DNA from: Mycolicibacterium aurum | Lineage (GTDB): Bacteria; Actinomycetota; Actinomycetes; Mycobacteriales; Mycobacteriaceae | Assembly (NCBI GenBank): GCA_900078775.1 | Contig: LT549889.1 | Coordinates: 5,704,001-5,768,000, forward strand | Length of the DNA stretch: 64,000 nt | Reading direction: 5' to 3' | The notes under the pieces: model-generated | Database searches by the model: none | Seen by the model: only the letters and a program-made list of their open reading frames with translations | Told to the model about the DNA's origin: nothing | Made by a program: the position numbers and the translations under genes | Shown here: positions 24,310 to 31,410 of the stretch, piece after piece | How the letters are laid out: every line of letters begins with the position of its first letter | Position numbering within the stretch: position 1 is the stretch's first letter

Positions 24310-25001
24310 TGGGTTACGCCCGCGCCGAGGTCGCCGCACTCGTCGACCACACCCTGCTCAAACCCGAGGCCACCCCGGCCGACGTCACCGCACTGGTCGC
24401 CGAGGGCGCCGCCCTCGGGGTCTTCTCGGTGTGCGTCTCCCCGCCGCTGGTGCCGGTCGCGGTTTCGGCGGCACCAGCCAGATCCGGCACCGCACCGGCC
24501 GGTCTGGCCGTCGCCGCCGTCTCGGGATTCCCGTCCGGGAAACATCTTTCCGAGATCAAGGCCCTCGAATCCGCCCGCGCGGTCGCCGCCGGTGCCGCCG
24601 AGGTCGACATGGTCATCGACGTCGGGGTGGCGCTGACCGGGGACCTGGCCGCCGTCGGCGCCGACGTCGCCGCGGTGCGCGCCGCGGTGCCCGGTGCGAC
24701 GCTGAAGGTGATCGTGGAATCGGCTGCGCTACTGGAGTTCTCCGGCGCGGCGCTGCTCGCCGACGTGTGCCGAGCGGCCCGCGACGCCGGCGCCGATTTC
24801 GTGAAGACCTCCACCGGTTTCCACCCCAGCGGGGGAGCCTCGGTGGCGGCCGTGCAGACCATGGCCGCAGCCGTGCCCGGGCTGGGCGTCAAGGCCAGCG
24901 GCGGCATCCGCACGGCCGAGGCCGCGGTCGCGATGCTCGACGCCGGGGCCACCCGACTGGGATTGTCGGGCACCCGGGCCGTGCTGGACGGGCTGTCCTG
25001 A
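24309..25001 (+). CDS. deoC: deoxyribose-phosphate aldolase
   Basis: A 230-residue class I aldolase splitting 2-deoxyribose 5-phosphate into acetaldehyde and glyceraldehyde 3-phosphate in deoxynucleoside salvage. Visible: VDHTLLKPEATPADV, the EVDMVIDVG strand, the VIVESAAL strand, the Schiff-base lysine in DFVKTSTGFHPSGGAS, and VKASGGIRT near the C-terminus. Length and motifs are complete. Translation is coupled to the upstream secreted-protein gene. Downstream is a convergent minus-strand cluster 9 bp away. Confidence 0.95.
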   Translation: MGYARAEVAALVDHTLLKPEATPADVTALVAEGAALGVFSVCVSPPLVPVAVSAAPARSGTAPAGLAVAAVSGFPSGKHLSEIKALESARAVAAGAAEVDMVIDVGVALTGDLAAVGADVAAVRAAVPGATLKVIVESAALLEFSGAALLADVCRAARDAGADFVKTSTGFHPSGGASVAAVQTMAAAVPGLGVKASGGIRTAEAAVAMLDAGATRLGLSGTRAVLDGLS

Positions 25002-25010
25002 CCCGACCGG

Positions 25011-25901
25011 TCAGGGCAGACCGGCGAAGCAGGGATCGCCGCCGGCGCCGCTGCGTCCGGGCGGCATGGTGGCGTTGCGGGTCGAGTACTTGGCCGTCAC
25101 ACCCTTGTCGGTGACCTCCACGCTGTCGGCGTGGATACCGAGCGGGATGTTCTCGGTGATCTGCTTGATGAACGCGTCCAGGGCCGGCTGCACGGTCTCC
25201 CGCGGCAGCATGAAGCCCAGCCCGGTCAGGCTCTGCACGCTCAGCGCCAGCTGATTGTTCACGACCTCCGGCTTGACCACGATGCTGCCCAGCGTCGCCT
25301 GCAGCTCGATGGTGTCCGAACTCGGGTTGGTGGTCACGCTGCTGACGAACCCGCCGACCAGCGGGATCTGCTCCTGGATCGTCCGCTTGATGCCGTCGGC
25401 GGTCCAGTTGATGGTCGCGTCGAGCGCGCCGATGGTGCCCGGCGAGTTCTGGTTGCCGGTGAGGCGCACATCGTTGATGACGATCTCGGCCTTCATGCCC
25501 TGGGCCTCGCGGACCCGGTTCCCGGCCGTCTCCACGGTGATGTTGTTGTAGTGCTTGGCGAAGTGCTGCAGCAGGAACGGCCGCGGCCCGAAGGACACCT
25601 CGACGTCGTCCTGGACCACACACGAGTTGATCCGGGTGACGGTCTTGTCGGCGATCTGGCGCGCGATCAGTTCGGCGCCGACGACGCCGGCGACGGCCAG
25701 CGCCACCACGATGACGACCACCAGCACGATCGACAGCGGATCGCGGAACAGCCGCTTGAGCTTGCCCGGCGGCTGCTGTTGCGGTTCCGGCTGGGCCTGG
25801 GCCTGGGGCGAAGCCTGAGTTTCCGGCTGTTGGTCGGGCTGGGCGGGCTGCGGCGCGGGCGGCGGCACCTGTTCGGTGGGGCGGGCCCAGGGATCGGTCA
25901 C
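25011..25901 (-). CDS. DUF2993 (LmeA-like) membrane-anchored protein
   Basis: A 296-residue protein (Rv0479c counterpart). The cytoplasmic N-terminus is Pro/Gln/Ala-rich (QPDQQPETQASPQAQAQPEP), then comes one transmembrane segment (SIVLVVVIVVALAVAGVVGA), and the rest would be periplasmic. That domain matches DUF2993, the family of the lipomannan elongation factor LmeA, a lipid-binding fold. This suggests, but does not prove, a cell-envelope lipid role. The GTG overlaps the stop of the upstream nitrilase gene by 4 bp, so these genes are coupled. Confidence 0.8.
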   Translation of the reverse strand: MTDPWARPTEQVPPPAPQPAQPDQQPETQASPQAQAQPEPQQQPPGKLKRLFRDPLSIVLVVVIVVALAVAGVVGAELIARQIADKTVTRINSCVVQDDVEVSFGPRPFLLQHFAKHYNNITVETAGNRVREAQGMKAEIVINDVRLTGNQNSPGTIGALDATINWTADGIKRTIQEQIPLVGGFVSSVTTNPSSDTIELQATLGSIVVKPEVVNNQLALSVQSLTGLGFMLPRETVQPALDAFIKQITENIPLGIHADSVEVTDKGVTAKYSTRNATMPPGRSGAGGDPCFAGLP

Positions 25902-26704
25902 GGAGTCGATTGTGCCTTAGCGAACTGGGTGCGGTTACCGAGCACCGCGATCGTCTCGCGGGTTTTGGCCGCGGCGGCCAGGTCCAGATCGGTCACCACA
26001 AGCTGCTCGTCCTCGCCCGCGGCGGCGATGACCTCGCCGGTTGCCGAGGCGACCAGACTGCCGCCCACCCCGGTCGGACCCAGCCCGGCGATCTGGTCAC
26101 CCGGGTAGGCCTGATCGACGGCCGCGATGATGCCGGTGGTGTCGATGGCCCGCGCCCGGGCCAGCAACGTCCACTGGTCGAGCTTGCCCGGACCGGTACC
26201 CCAGGAGGCGTGCACCGTGATGACCTGGGCGCCCCGATCGGCCAGGTCCAGGTACAGCTCCGGGAACCGGACGTCGTAACACAGCGTCAGCCCGACCTTG
26301 ACCCCTGCGACGTCGATCACCGTCGGCGCGCTGCCCGGCGCGACGGTCTTGGACTCCTGGAAACCGAACGCGTCGTACAGGTGGATCTTGTCGTAGTGCG
26401 CATCCACGCCCGCACCGGTCGCGATCAGGGTGTTGGTGACCCGCCCGTCCCCGGCCGGCCGGAACATGCCCGCCACCACCGTCACCCCGGCGCGCTGCGC
26501 GGCGGCCCGCACCCCGTCGGCCCAGCGGCCGTCCAGCGGCTCGGCCACCGGGGCCAGCGGGACCCCGAACCGGCACATGGTGGCCTCCGGGAACAGCACG
26601 AGCGCGGCACCGGCGTCGGCGGCCCGGCGGGTGAACGTCTCGACCAGGTCCAGGTTGGCCGCGGGGTCGGTGCCGGACCGGATCTGGGCCAGGGCGATGC
26701 GCAT
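25898..26704 (-). CDS. carbon-nitrogen hydrolase (nitrilase superfamily)
   Basis: A 268-residue amidase-fold enzyme (Rv0480c counterpart). The catalytic triad is evident: Glu in ALVLFPEATMC, Lys in YDKIHLYDAFGF, Cys in VGLTLCYDVRFPELY. Length fits a single nitrilase domain of the omega-amidase/Nit1 type. Possible roles include deaminated-glutathione-type repair or other small amides; none is shown. The ATG opens MRIALAQIRSGTDP, the normal family start; the longer upstream reading is antisense or out of the family. Confidence 0.9.
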   Translation of the reverse strand: MRIALAQIRSGTDPAANLDLVETFTRRAADAGAALVLFPEATMCRFGVPLAPVAEPLDGRWADGVRAAAQRAGVTVVAGMFRPAGDGRVTNTLIATGAGVDAHYDKIHLYDAFGFQESKTVAPGSAPTVIDVAGVKVGLTLCYDVRFPELYLDLADRGAQVITVHASWGTGPGKLDQWTLLARARAIDTTGIIAAVDQAYPGDQIAGLGPTGVGGSLVASATGEVIAAAGEDEQLVVTDLDLAAAAKTRETIAVLGNRTQFAKAQSTP

Positions 26705-26714
26705 GAGGACCAGC

Positions 26715-27530
26715 CTAGGGTTCTTCGAAGCGGGGTGGCGGGGACACCGCGGACCACGGCACCGTGAGCACCCCGTCGCGCACCCGGCGGCGCGGCGGAT
26801 CGACCGGGAAACCCTCGTCGCGCAGCTGTTCCAGCATCGCCCGCCAGCGCACCCGCGGGCCGAACACACCGTGCCCGGCGGCCGTCGCCCAGGCACGATC
26901 GGCGGCCTGCAGCAGGGCATGGATCGGCTGGCCGGCCACATTGTGGTGGATCAGCACCTTCGGCAGTCGCTCGGCCAGATCCGACGGCCGCTCGATGGCG
27001 AACGGGTCGCAGGCCAGCGTCAGGCTCACCGGGCCGTCGGCGTCCAGCAGCACCCAGCAGCACAGCCGGCCCAGTTCGTCACAGGTGCCGTCGACGACCA
27101 GCCCGCCGGCCGCCAGCCGGCCCCGCAACTGCGCCCAGGCGGCGTCCACCTCGGTGACCGGGTACTGGCGCAGCACGTTGAAGGCCCGCACCAGCACCGG
27201 GCGCAGGCCGGCGAGTTCGAAACCGCCGAGCGCGAACTCCACGCCCGCGGCGGCCGAACGCTGCGCGGTGGCGACCCGCTCCGGGTGGATCTCCAGACCG
27301 ACCACCCGCAGGTCGGCGCGCACCGTCCGCAGCCGGGCCGCCAGTTCCAGGGTGGTGACCGGCAGCGCGCCGTACCCGAGGTCGACGACCAGCGGGTCCG
27401 CGGCGGCCAGCAGCGCGGCCCGCACCCGCGGTGAGTGCACCAGCCAGCGGTCGCTACGCCGCAGCCGGTTGTAGCCGGTGGTGCCCCGGGTCGGGAGTCC
27501 TACCGGTTTCAGGCCCGGTCGCTGATCCAT
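26715..27530 (-). CDS. SAM-methyltransferase-like protein
   Basis: A 271-residue protein with a methyltransferase-like beginning: LVVDLGYGALPVTTLELAAR and VVGLEIHPERVATAQ fit SAM-binding strands, and the later half contains FNVLRQYPV and a Cys-containing CDELGRLCCW. No substrate can be proposed. It overlaps the upstream DUF2505 gene's end by 22 bp on the same strand, and no better internal start was found, so this overlap is taken as real. It lies 10 bp before the nitrilase gene. Confidence 0.7.
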   Translation of the reverse strand: MDQRPGLKPVGLPTRGTTGYNRLRRSDRWLVHSPRVRAALLAAADPLVVDLGYGALPVTTLELAARLRTVRADLRVVGLEIHPERVATAQRSAAAGVEFALGGFELAGLRPVLVRAFNVLRQYPVTEVDAAWAQLRGRLAAGGLVVDGTCDELGRLCCWVLLDADGPVSLTLACDPFAIERPSDLAERLPKVLIHHNVAGQPIHALLQAADRAWATAAGHGVFGPRVRWRAMLEQLRDEGFPVDPPRRRVRDGVLTVPWSAVSPPPRFEEP

Positions 27531-28015
27531 GCGGAGGTGAATTCTTCTTCCAGCCGGATCATCTCGGCGAGTTGGCCGCCGATGAACTCCTCCACCCTGC
27601 CGCCCACCAGAGGGATCTTCACCTGGACGGTGGCGTGTACGTCGGCGCGCGCGCCGGATGCGGTGCTGGTCAGCTCCGCGGTCCCGCCCACCTGCACCGG
27701 GGCGCCGGGCACCGAACCGGAGATGGTGGCCTCGGCGCGGCCGTCGCGCACCGGGCTCCAGGTCTCCCGGCGCACGAGGGTGAGGTCACCGCGGTGCAGG
27801 GCGCTGACGAAACCGGGCAGCTGGTGGAACCGGACGGTCTGGGTGGTGCCGATGTCCAGACCGCCGTCGTCGCGGACGGTCAGCGTGTCCAGGGACACCG
27901 CATCGCAACCGGACTTCTCCAGACGCTCCAGCCAGTAGGCCTTGTCGGCGAACGCGCCGTACACCTCGGCGACACTGCACGGGTAGTGGGCTGCCATGTC
28001 GTAGGAGCGCGGCAT
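27509..28015 (-). CDS. DUF2505 family protein (Rv0481c-like)
   Basis: A 168-residue protein of the DUF2505/SRPBCC-like group, with an SRPBCC-type start MPRSYDMAAHYPCSVAEVYG and FADKAYWLERLEKSGC. The fold is a lipid- or hydrophobic-ligand-binding helix-grip; function unknown. The start at 28015 is supported by TAGCGT on the minus strand (28023-28028), 7 nt upstream, overlapping the murB -10. It leads a minus-strand cluster of four overlapping or nearly adjacent genes that runs to the DUF2993 gene at 25011. Confidence 0.8.
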   Translation of the reverse strand: MPRSYDMAAHYPCSVAEVYGAFADKAYWLERLEKSGCDAVSLDTLTVRDDGGLDIGTTQTVRFHQLPGFVSALHRGDLTLVRRETWSPVRDGRAEATISGSVPGAPVQVGGTAELTSTASGARADVHATVQVKIPLVGGRVEEFIGGQLAEMIRLEEEFTSAWISDRA

Positions 28016-28022
28016 GTCGGCC

Positions 28023-28032
28023 ACGCTACCGT
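28023..28032. promoter_or_regulatory. overlapping divergent -10 elements (DUF2505 / murB)
   Basis: ACGCTACCGT holds TAGCGT on the minus strand (28023-28028) and TACCGT on the plus strand (28027-28032), again sharing one central TA, with 7 and 8 nt to the two start codons. Same geometry as the pair at 3264-3273. Confidence 0.5.
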
Positions 28033-28040
28033 TAGCGTCC

Positions 28041-29096
28041 GTGGCCGGACCGAATTTCGCGGGCGCGGCGGTGACCGAGAACGCGCCGCTGGCCGAGCTG
28101 ACGACACTGCGGGTGGGACCCGTGGCGGCGCGGCTGATCACCTGTGACAGCACCGCCGAACTCGCCGCGGTCGCCGCGGCGTTACCGGTCGCCGACGACG
28201 TCGTGGTGCTCGCCGGCGGGTCCAACGTGGTGATGGCCGACGACCTGACCGGGTTGACCGTGATCGCGGTCGCCAACACCGGGATCCGGGTCGACGGTGC
28301 CGTGCTGCGCGCCGAGGCCGGTGCCGTCTGGGACGACGTGGTGGCCACCTCGCTGGAGCACGGGCTGGGCGGGCTGGAGTGCCTGTCCGGCATCCCCGGA
28401 TCGGCCGGCGCCACCCCGATCCAGAATGTGGGCGCCTACGGGGCCGAGGTCGCCGACACCATCACCGCGGTCCGGCTGCTCGACCGCAGCACCGGCGTCG
28501 ACGAATGGGTCCGGCCCGACCGGCTGGGCTTCGGCTACCGGCACAGCGTGCTCAAGTACCAGTCCGCGCGCATCGTGCTGGAGGTCGAGTTCACCCTGGA
28601 CCCGGCCGGGCGCAGCGCGCCGCTGCGGTACGGCGAACTGGCCACCGCGCTGGGTGCGCAACCCGGGGACACCGCGGACCCGGCGCGGGTGCGCGCGGCG
28701 GTGCTGGCCCTGCGCGGCGCCAAGGGCATGGTGCTCGACGCGGGCGACCACGACACCTGGAGTGTGGGCTCCTTCTTCACCAACCCGGTGGTGGCCCCCG
28801 AGGTCTACCAGCGCCTCGCCGCCCGCGAACCCGGCCGGGTGCCGAACTACCCGGCCCCGGACGGGGTGAAGCTGGCCGCCGGATGGCTGGTGGAGCGCGC
28901 CGGATTCGGCAAGGGCTATCCCGGGCCCGATGCCCCCGCGGCACTGTCCAGCAAGCATGCGCTGGCGCTGACCAACCGCGGCACCGCCGGCACCGCCGAC
29001 GTCCTGGCCCTGGCCAGGACGGTGCGCGACGGTGTCCGGGACCGGTTCGGGATCGAGCTCACACCCGAACCCGTCCTGATCGGTTGTGCCCTCTAG
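28041..29096 (+). CDS. murB: UDP-N-acetylenolpyruvoylglucosamine reductase
   Basis: A 351-residue FAD enzyme that reduces UDP-GlcNAc-enolpyruvate to UDP-MurNAc in cytosolic peptidoglycan synthesis. It shows TLRVGPVAAR, the FAD-binding LAGGSNVV, SGIPGSAGATPIQNVGAYG, the RFGYR-type block RLGFGYRHSVLK, the catalytic serine region WSVGSFFTNPVV, and GWLVERAGFGKGYP. GTG at 28041 is preferred because TACCGT (28027-28032) lies 8 nt upstream. An in-frame ATG at 28014 would overlap the divergent DUF2505 start. LprQ follows, so two wall genes are adjacent. Confidence 0.95.
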   Translation: MAGPNFAGAAVTENAPLAELTTLRVGPVAARLITCDSTAELAAVAAALPVADDVVVLAGGSNVVMADDLTGLTVIAVANTGIRVDGAVLRAEAGAVWDDVVATSLEHGLGGLECLSGIPGSAGATPIQNVGAYGAEVADTITAVRLLDRSTGVDEWVRPDRLGFGYRHSVLKYQSARIVLEVEFTLDPAGRSAPLRYGELATALGAQPGDTADPARVRAAVLALRGAKGMVLDAGDHDTWSVGSFFTNPVVAPEVYQRLAAREPGRVPNYPAPDGVKLAAGWLVERAGFGKGYPGPDAPAALSSKHALALTNRGTAGTADVLALARTVRDGVRDRFGIELTPEPVLIGCAL

Positions 29097-29111
29097 GTAC
29101 GCTGGGTCCAC

Positions 29112-30425
29112 GTGAGAGATGCCGGGCAGTACCAGCCGCTGAGTCGGCGTCGCGCGCTCACCATGCTGGGTCTCGGCGGCGCCGGTTTCCTGGCCGCCTG
29201 CGCCGGGACCGGACCCATCGGCGGTGCCCCCGAGTCCGAAGAACCCGCGGCGGCGCCGACCATCACCCTGGAACCCGACGACGCCACCGACGATGTGGTG
29301 CCCACCGCGCCGGTCGGCGCCACCGTCCGTGACGGCTGGTTCCAGCGCATCGCGCTGATAAACGCCGCGGGCAAGGCCGTCGCCGGCCGGCTCAACCGCG
29401 ACCGCACCGAATTCACCATCACCGAACCGCTGGGCTACGGCGGCACCTACACCTGGTCCGGGTCGGTGGTCGGGCGCGACGGTGAGGCCGTACCGGTCAC
29501 CGGGACGTTGCGCACCGTCGACCCGCAGACCACCGTCAACGGCCGGTTCCAGCTCGCCGATCACCAGACCGTCGGGGTGGCCGCACCGATCATCCTGCAG
29601 TTCGACGCCTCCATCGCCGAGGAGGACCGGGCGACTGTGGAGAAGGCCCTGAAGGTCACCACCACCCCCGAGGTCGAGGGCAGCTGGGCCTGGCTGCCCG
29701 ACGAGGCGGCCGGCTCCCGGGTGCACTGGCGCACCCGCGAGTACTACCCGCCGGGCGCCACGGTGCACGTCGACGCCGACCTGTACGGGGTGTCCTTCGG
29801 CGACGGTATGTACGGCGCCGCCGACTCGACCCTGGATTTCACCATCGGCCGGCGCCAGGTGGTAAAGGCCGACGCGGCCAGCCATCGCATCCAGGTGATC
29901 ACCGACGAGGGCGTGATCATGGACTTCCCGTGCAGCTACGGCGAGGGCGACCTGGACCGCAACGTCACCCGCAGCGGCGTCCACGTGGTCACCGAGAAGT
30001 ACGAGGACTTCTACATGACCAACCCCGCGGCCGGCTACGCCAACCTGCGGGAACGCTTCGCGGTGCGGATCTCCAACAACGGCGAGTTCATCCACGCCAA
30101 CCCGGCCAGTTCGGGCGCCCAGGGCAACAGCAACGTCACCAACGGCTGCATCAACCTGTCGCTGGAGGATGCCGAGAGCTATTTCCACACCGCGATGTAC
30201 GGCGACCCGGTCGAGGTGACCGGCACCCGCATCCAGCTGTCCTACGCCGACGGCGACATCTGGGATTGGGCCGTGCCGTGGGAGGAATGGAAGTCCATGT
30301 CGGCGCTGTCGGACGCGGAGCCCCCGGCCGACATCCCGGAGACCGCGCCGGTCACGCCCAGTGACGCGCCGACGCTGTCCGGAATCCCGACCACCACGAC
30401 CCCGGCCCCGGCGCCCGGCGGCTAG
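29112..30425 (+). CDS. lprQ: lipoprotein L,D-transpeptidase (LprQ/LdtMt5-like)
   Basis: A 437-residue enzyme making 3-3 peptidoglycan cross-links outside the membrane. A twin-arginine-like region (SRRRALTMLGLGG) runs into a lipobox FLAACAG with lipidated Cys30. Two Ig-like regions follow, then a YkuD domain with His328 (EFIHANP) and catalytic Cys346 in TNGCINLS. The usual S/T-H-G-C motif has Asn instead of His. The tail is Pro/Thr-rich (TTTTPAPAPGG). GTG start with TACGCT (29098-29103) 8 nt upstream. It overlaps the convergent SDR gene by 4 bp. Confidence 0.92.
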   Translation: MRDAGQYQPLSRRRALTMLGLGGAGFLAACAGTGPIGGAPESEEPAAAPTITLEPDDATDDVVPTAPVGATVRDGWFQRIALINAAGKAVAGRLNRDRTEFTITEPLGYGGTYTWSGSVVGRDGEAVPVTGTLRTVDPQTTVNGRFQLADHQTVGVAAPIILQFDASIAEEDRATVEKALKVTTTPEVEGSWAWLPDEAAGSRVHWRTREYYPPGATVHVDADLYGVSFGDGMYGAADSTLDFTIGRRQVVKADAASHRIQVITDEGVIMDFPCSYGEGDLDRNVTRSGVHVVTEKYEDFYMTNPAAGYANLRERFAVRISNNGEFIHANPASSGAQGNSNVTNGCINLSLEDAESYFHTAMYGDPVEVTGTRIQLSYADGDIWDWAVPWEEWKSMSALSDAEPPADIPETAPVTPSDAPTLSGIPTTTTPAPAPGG

Positions 30426-31180
30426 ACCTGCCGGTGGACCCGGGACCCGGCCGCGCCGGTGACCTGATCGCGCGGGCGGACCACGATGAGGTCCAGGTCG
30501 ACGTGTGACGGGCGGCTGGCGACGAAGCCGATCACCTCGGCGATGTCCTCGGCGACCAGTGGGGTGACGCCCTGGTAGACCTTGTCGGCCCGGCCGCTGT
30601 CGCCCTCGAACCGGTTCAGGGAGAAGTCCGTCTTCACCATGCCCGGCGCAACTTCGGTGAGCCGCACCGGTTTTCCGAACAGCTCGCTACGCAGCGTGCG
30701 GTGCAGGACGCCCTGGGCGTGCTTGGCGCTGGTGTAACCCGACCCGTTGTCGTAGACCTCGTGGGCGGCGATCGAGGTGACCGTGACGATCAGGCCGTCC
30801 CCGGAATCGATCAGCTTTCCCAGCAGCGCCTTGGTCACGTGCAGGGTGCCCAGCACATTGGCCTCCCACATCCACCGCCAGTGCTCGATGTCGGCGTCGG
30901 CCACCGATTCCAGGCCGCGGGCTCCGCCGGCGTTGTTGACGAGCACGTCCACCCGGTTTAGCTGCTCGGCGAGCGCCGCCACGGCGGCCGGATCAGTGAC
31001 GTCCGCCACAATTGCGGTGCCGCCGATCTCGGCGGCCAGCGCCTCGATGGGCTCCTTGCGTCGGGCCACACAGATCACGTGAAACCCAAGGCCAGCAAGG
31101 GTTTTCGCAGTTGCTTCGCCGATTCCGGCGCTGGCTCCGGTGACTACCGCGACGCGCCGCTGTTCTGTTGGGGTGCTCAT
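30422..31180 (-). CDS. SDR family oxidoreductase (Rv0484c-like)
   Basis: A 252-residue classical SDR. It has the cofactor motif TGASAGIGEATA, LVNNAGGARG, a catalytic Ser in VTSIAAHEVYDNGSG, and YTSAKHAQ as the YxxxK pair. The family includes NADP-dependent serine/3-hydroxy acid dehydrogenases (YdfG-like), to which the pattern FHVICVARRKEPIEAL is typical; this is an inference. A TAGTGT hexamer on the minus strand (31188-31193) lies 7 nt before the ATG, so it is leaderless. The divergent neighbour is the poly-Cys leader and ROK operon. Confidence 0.88.
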   Translation of the reverse strand: MSTPTEQRRVAVVTGASAGIGEATAKTLAGLGFHVICVARRKEPIEALAAEIGGTAIVADVTDPAAVAALAEQLNRVDVLVNNAGGARGLESVADADIEHWRWMWEANVLGTLHVTKALLGKLIDSGDGLIVTVTSIAAHEVYDNGSGYTSAKHAQGVLHRTLRSELFGKPVRLTEVAPGMVKTDFSLNRFEGDSGRADKVYQGVTPLVAEDIAEVIGFVASRPSHVDLDLIVVRPRDQVTGAAGSRVHRQV

Positions 31181-31235
31181 GCTGACAACACTAGGCCCGC
31201 GAATTCGGCCGTCGCACAAGCCCCGATGGTCGTGC

Positions 31236-31241
31236 TAAGTT
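31236..31241 (+). promoter_or_regulatory. -10 element of the leaderless poly-Cys leader ORF
   Basis: TAAGTT ends six bases before the GTG at 31248, the spacing expected when transcription begins at the first base of the start codon. It is the only good promoter match between the SDR gene and the ROK gene. Confidence 0.55.
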
Positions 31242-31247
31242 GACGGC

Positions 31248-31328
31248 GTGTCCCAGATCAGTCAGGCGAGCCGTCTCGCCGTGCGGCGTGCGTGTTGTTG
31301 TCGCGCATACGCCGCCGCGCCCTGCTGA
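31248..31328 (+). CDS. poly-cysteine leader peptide (26 residues)
   Basis: A short ORF starting GTG at 31248 and ending TGA at 31328. The peptide contains RRACCCRAYAAAP and ends in one more Cys, so three tandem TGT cysteine codons occur at residues 16-18. TAAGTT lies 6 nt upstream, implying leaderless translation. Poly-cysteine leaderless ORFs are a described class of cysteine-responsive attenuators in mycobacteria. Here it precedes the ROK regulator and mshA, whose pathway consumes cysteine. Not known to me whether this copy has been tested. Its function as a peptide is probably nil. Confidence 0.65.
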   Translation: MSQISQASRLAVRRACCCRAYAAAPC

Positions 31329-31332
31329 CCTG

Positions 31333-31410
31333 AGGACCTCCCGGTCCCGCTGAGTCGCCCGGTGTGGCAGAAGCCCACCCCCTTCCGACTCAGACCAGAG
31401 GACCCTCATC
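31333..31410 (+). promoter_or_regulatory. candidate attenuator leader between poly-Cys ORF and ROK gene
   Basis: After the leader ORF stop, GGACC/GGTCC arms (31334-31338, 31343-31347) form a small hairpin, and CTGAGTC (31350-31356) pairs with GACTCAG (31387-31393) over a 30-nt loop. The second stem ends about 17 nt before the ROK GTG and just before its GAGGACC ribosome site. Mutually exclusive folding was not computed. Confidence 0.45.

Noticed and set aside
28014..28040. ATG start of murB at 28014
   Set aside because: Would overlap the divergent DUF2505 start and its own -10; GTG 28041 fits better.
28182..30188. 668-residue minus-strand frame over murB and lprQ
   Set aside because: Opposite to two enzymes with intact catalytic motifs; composition is typical of antisense reading.
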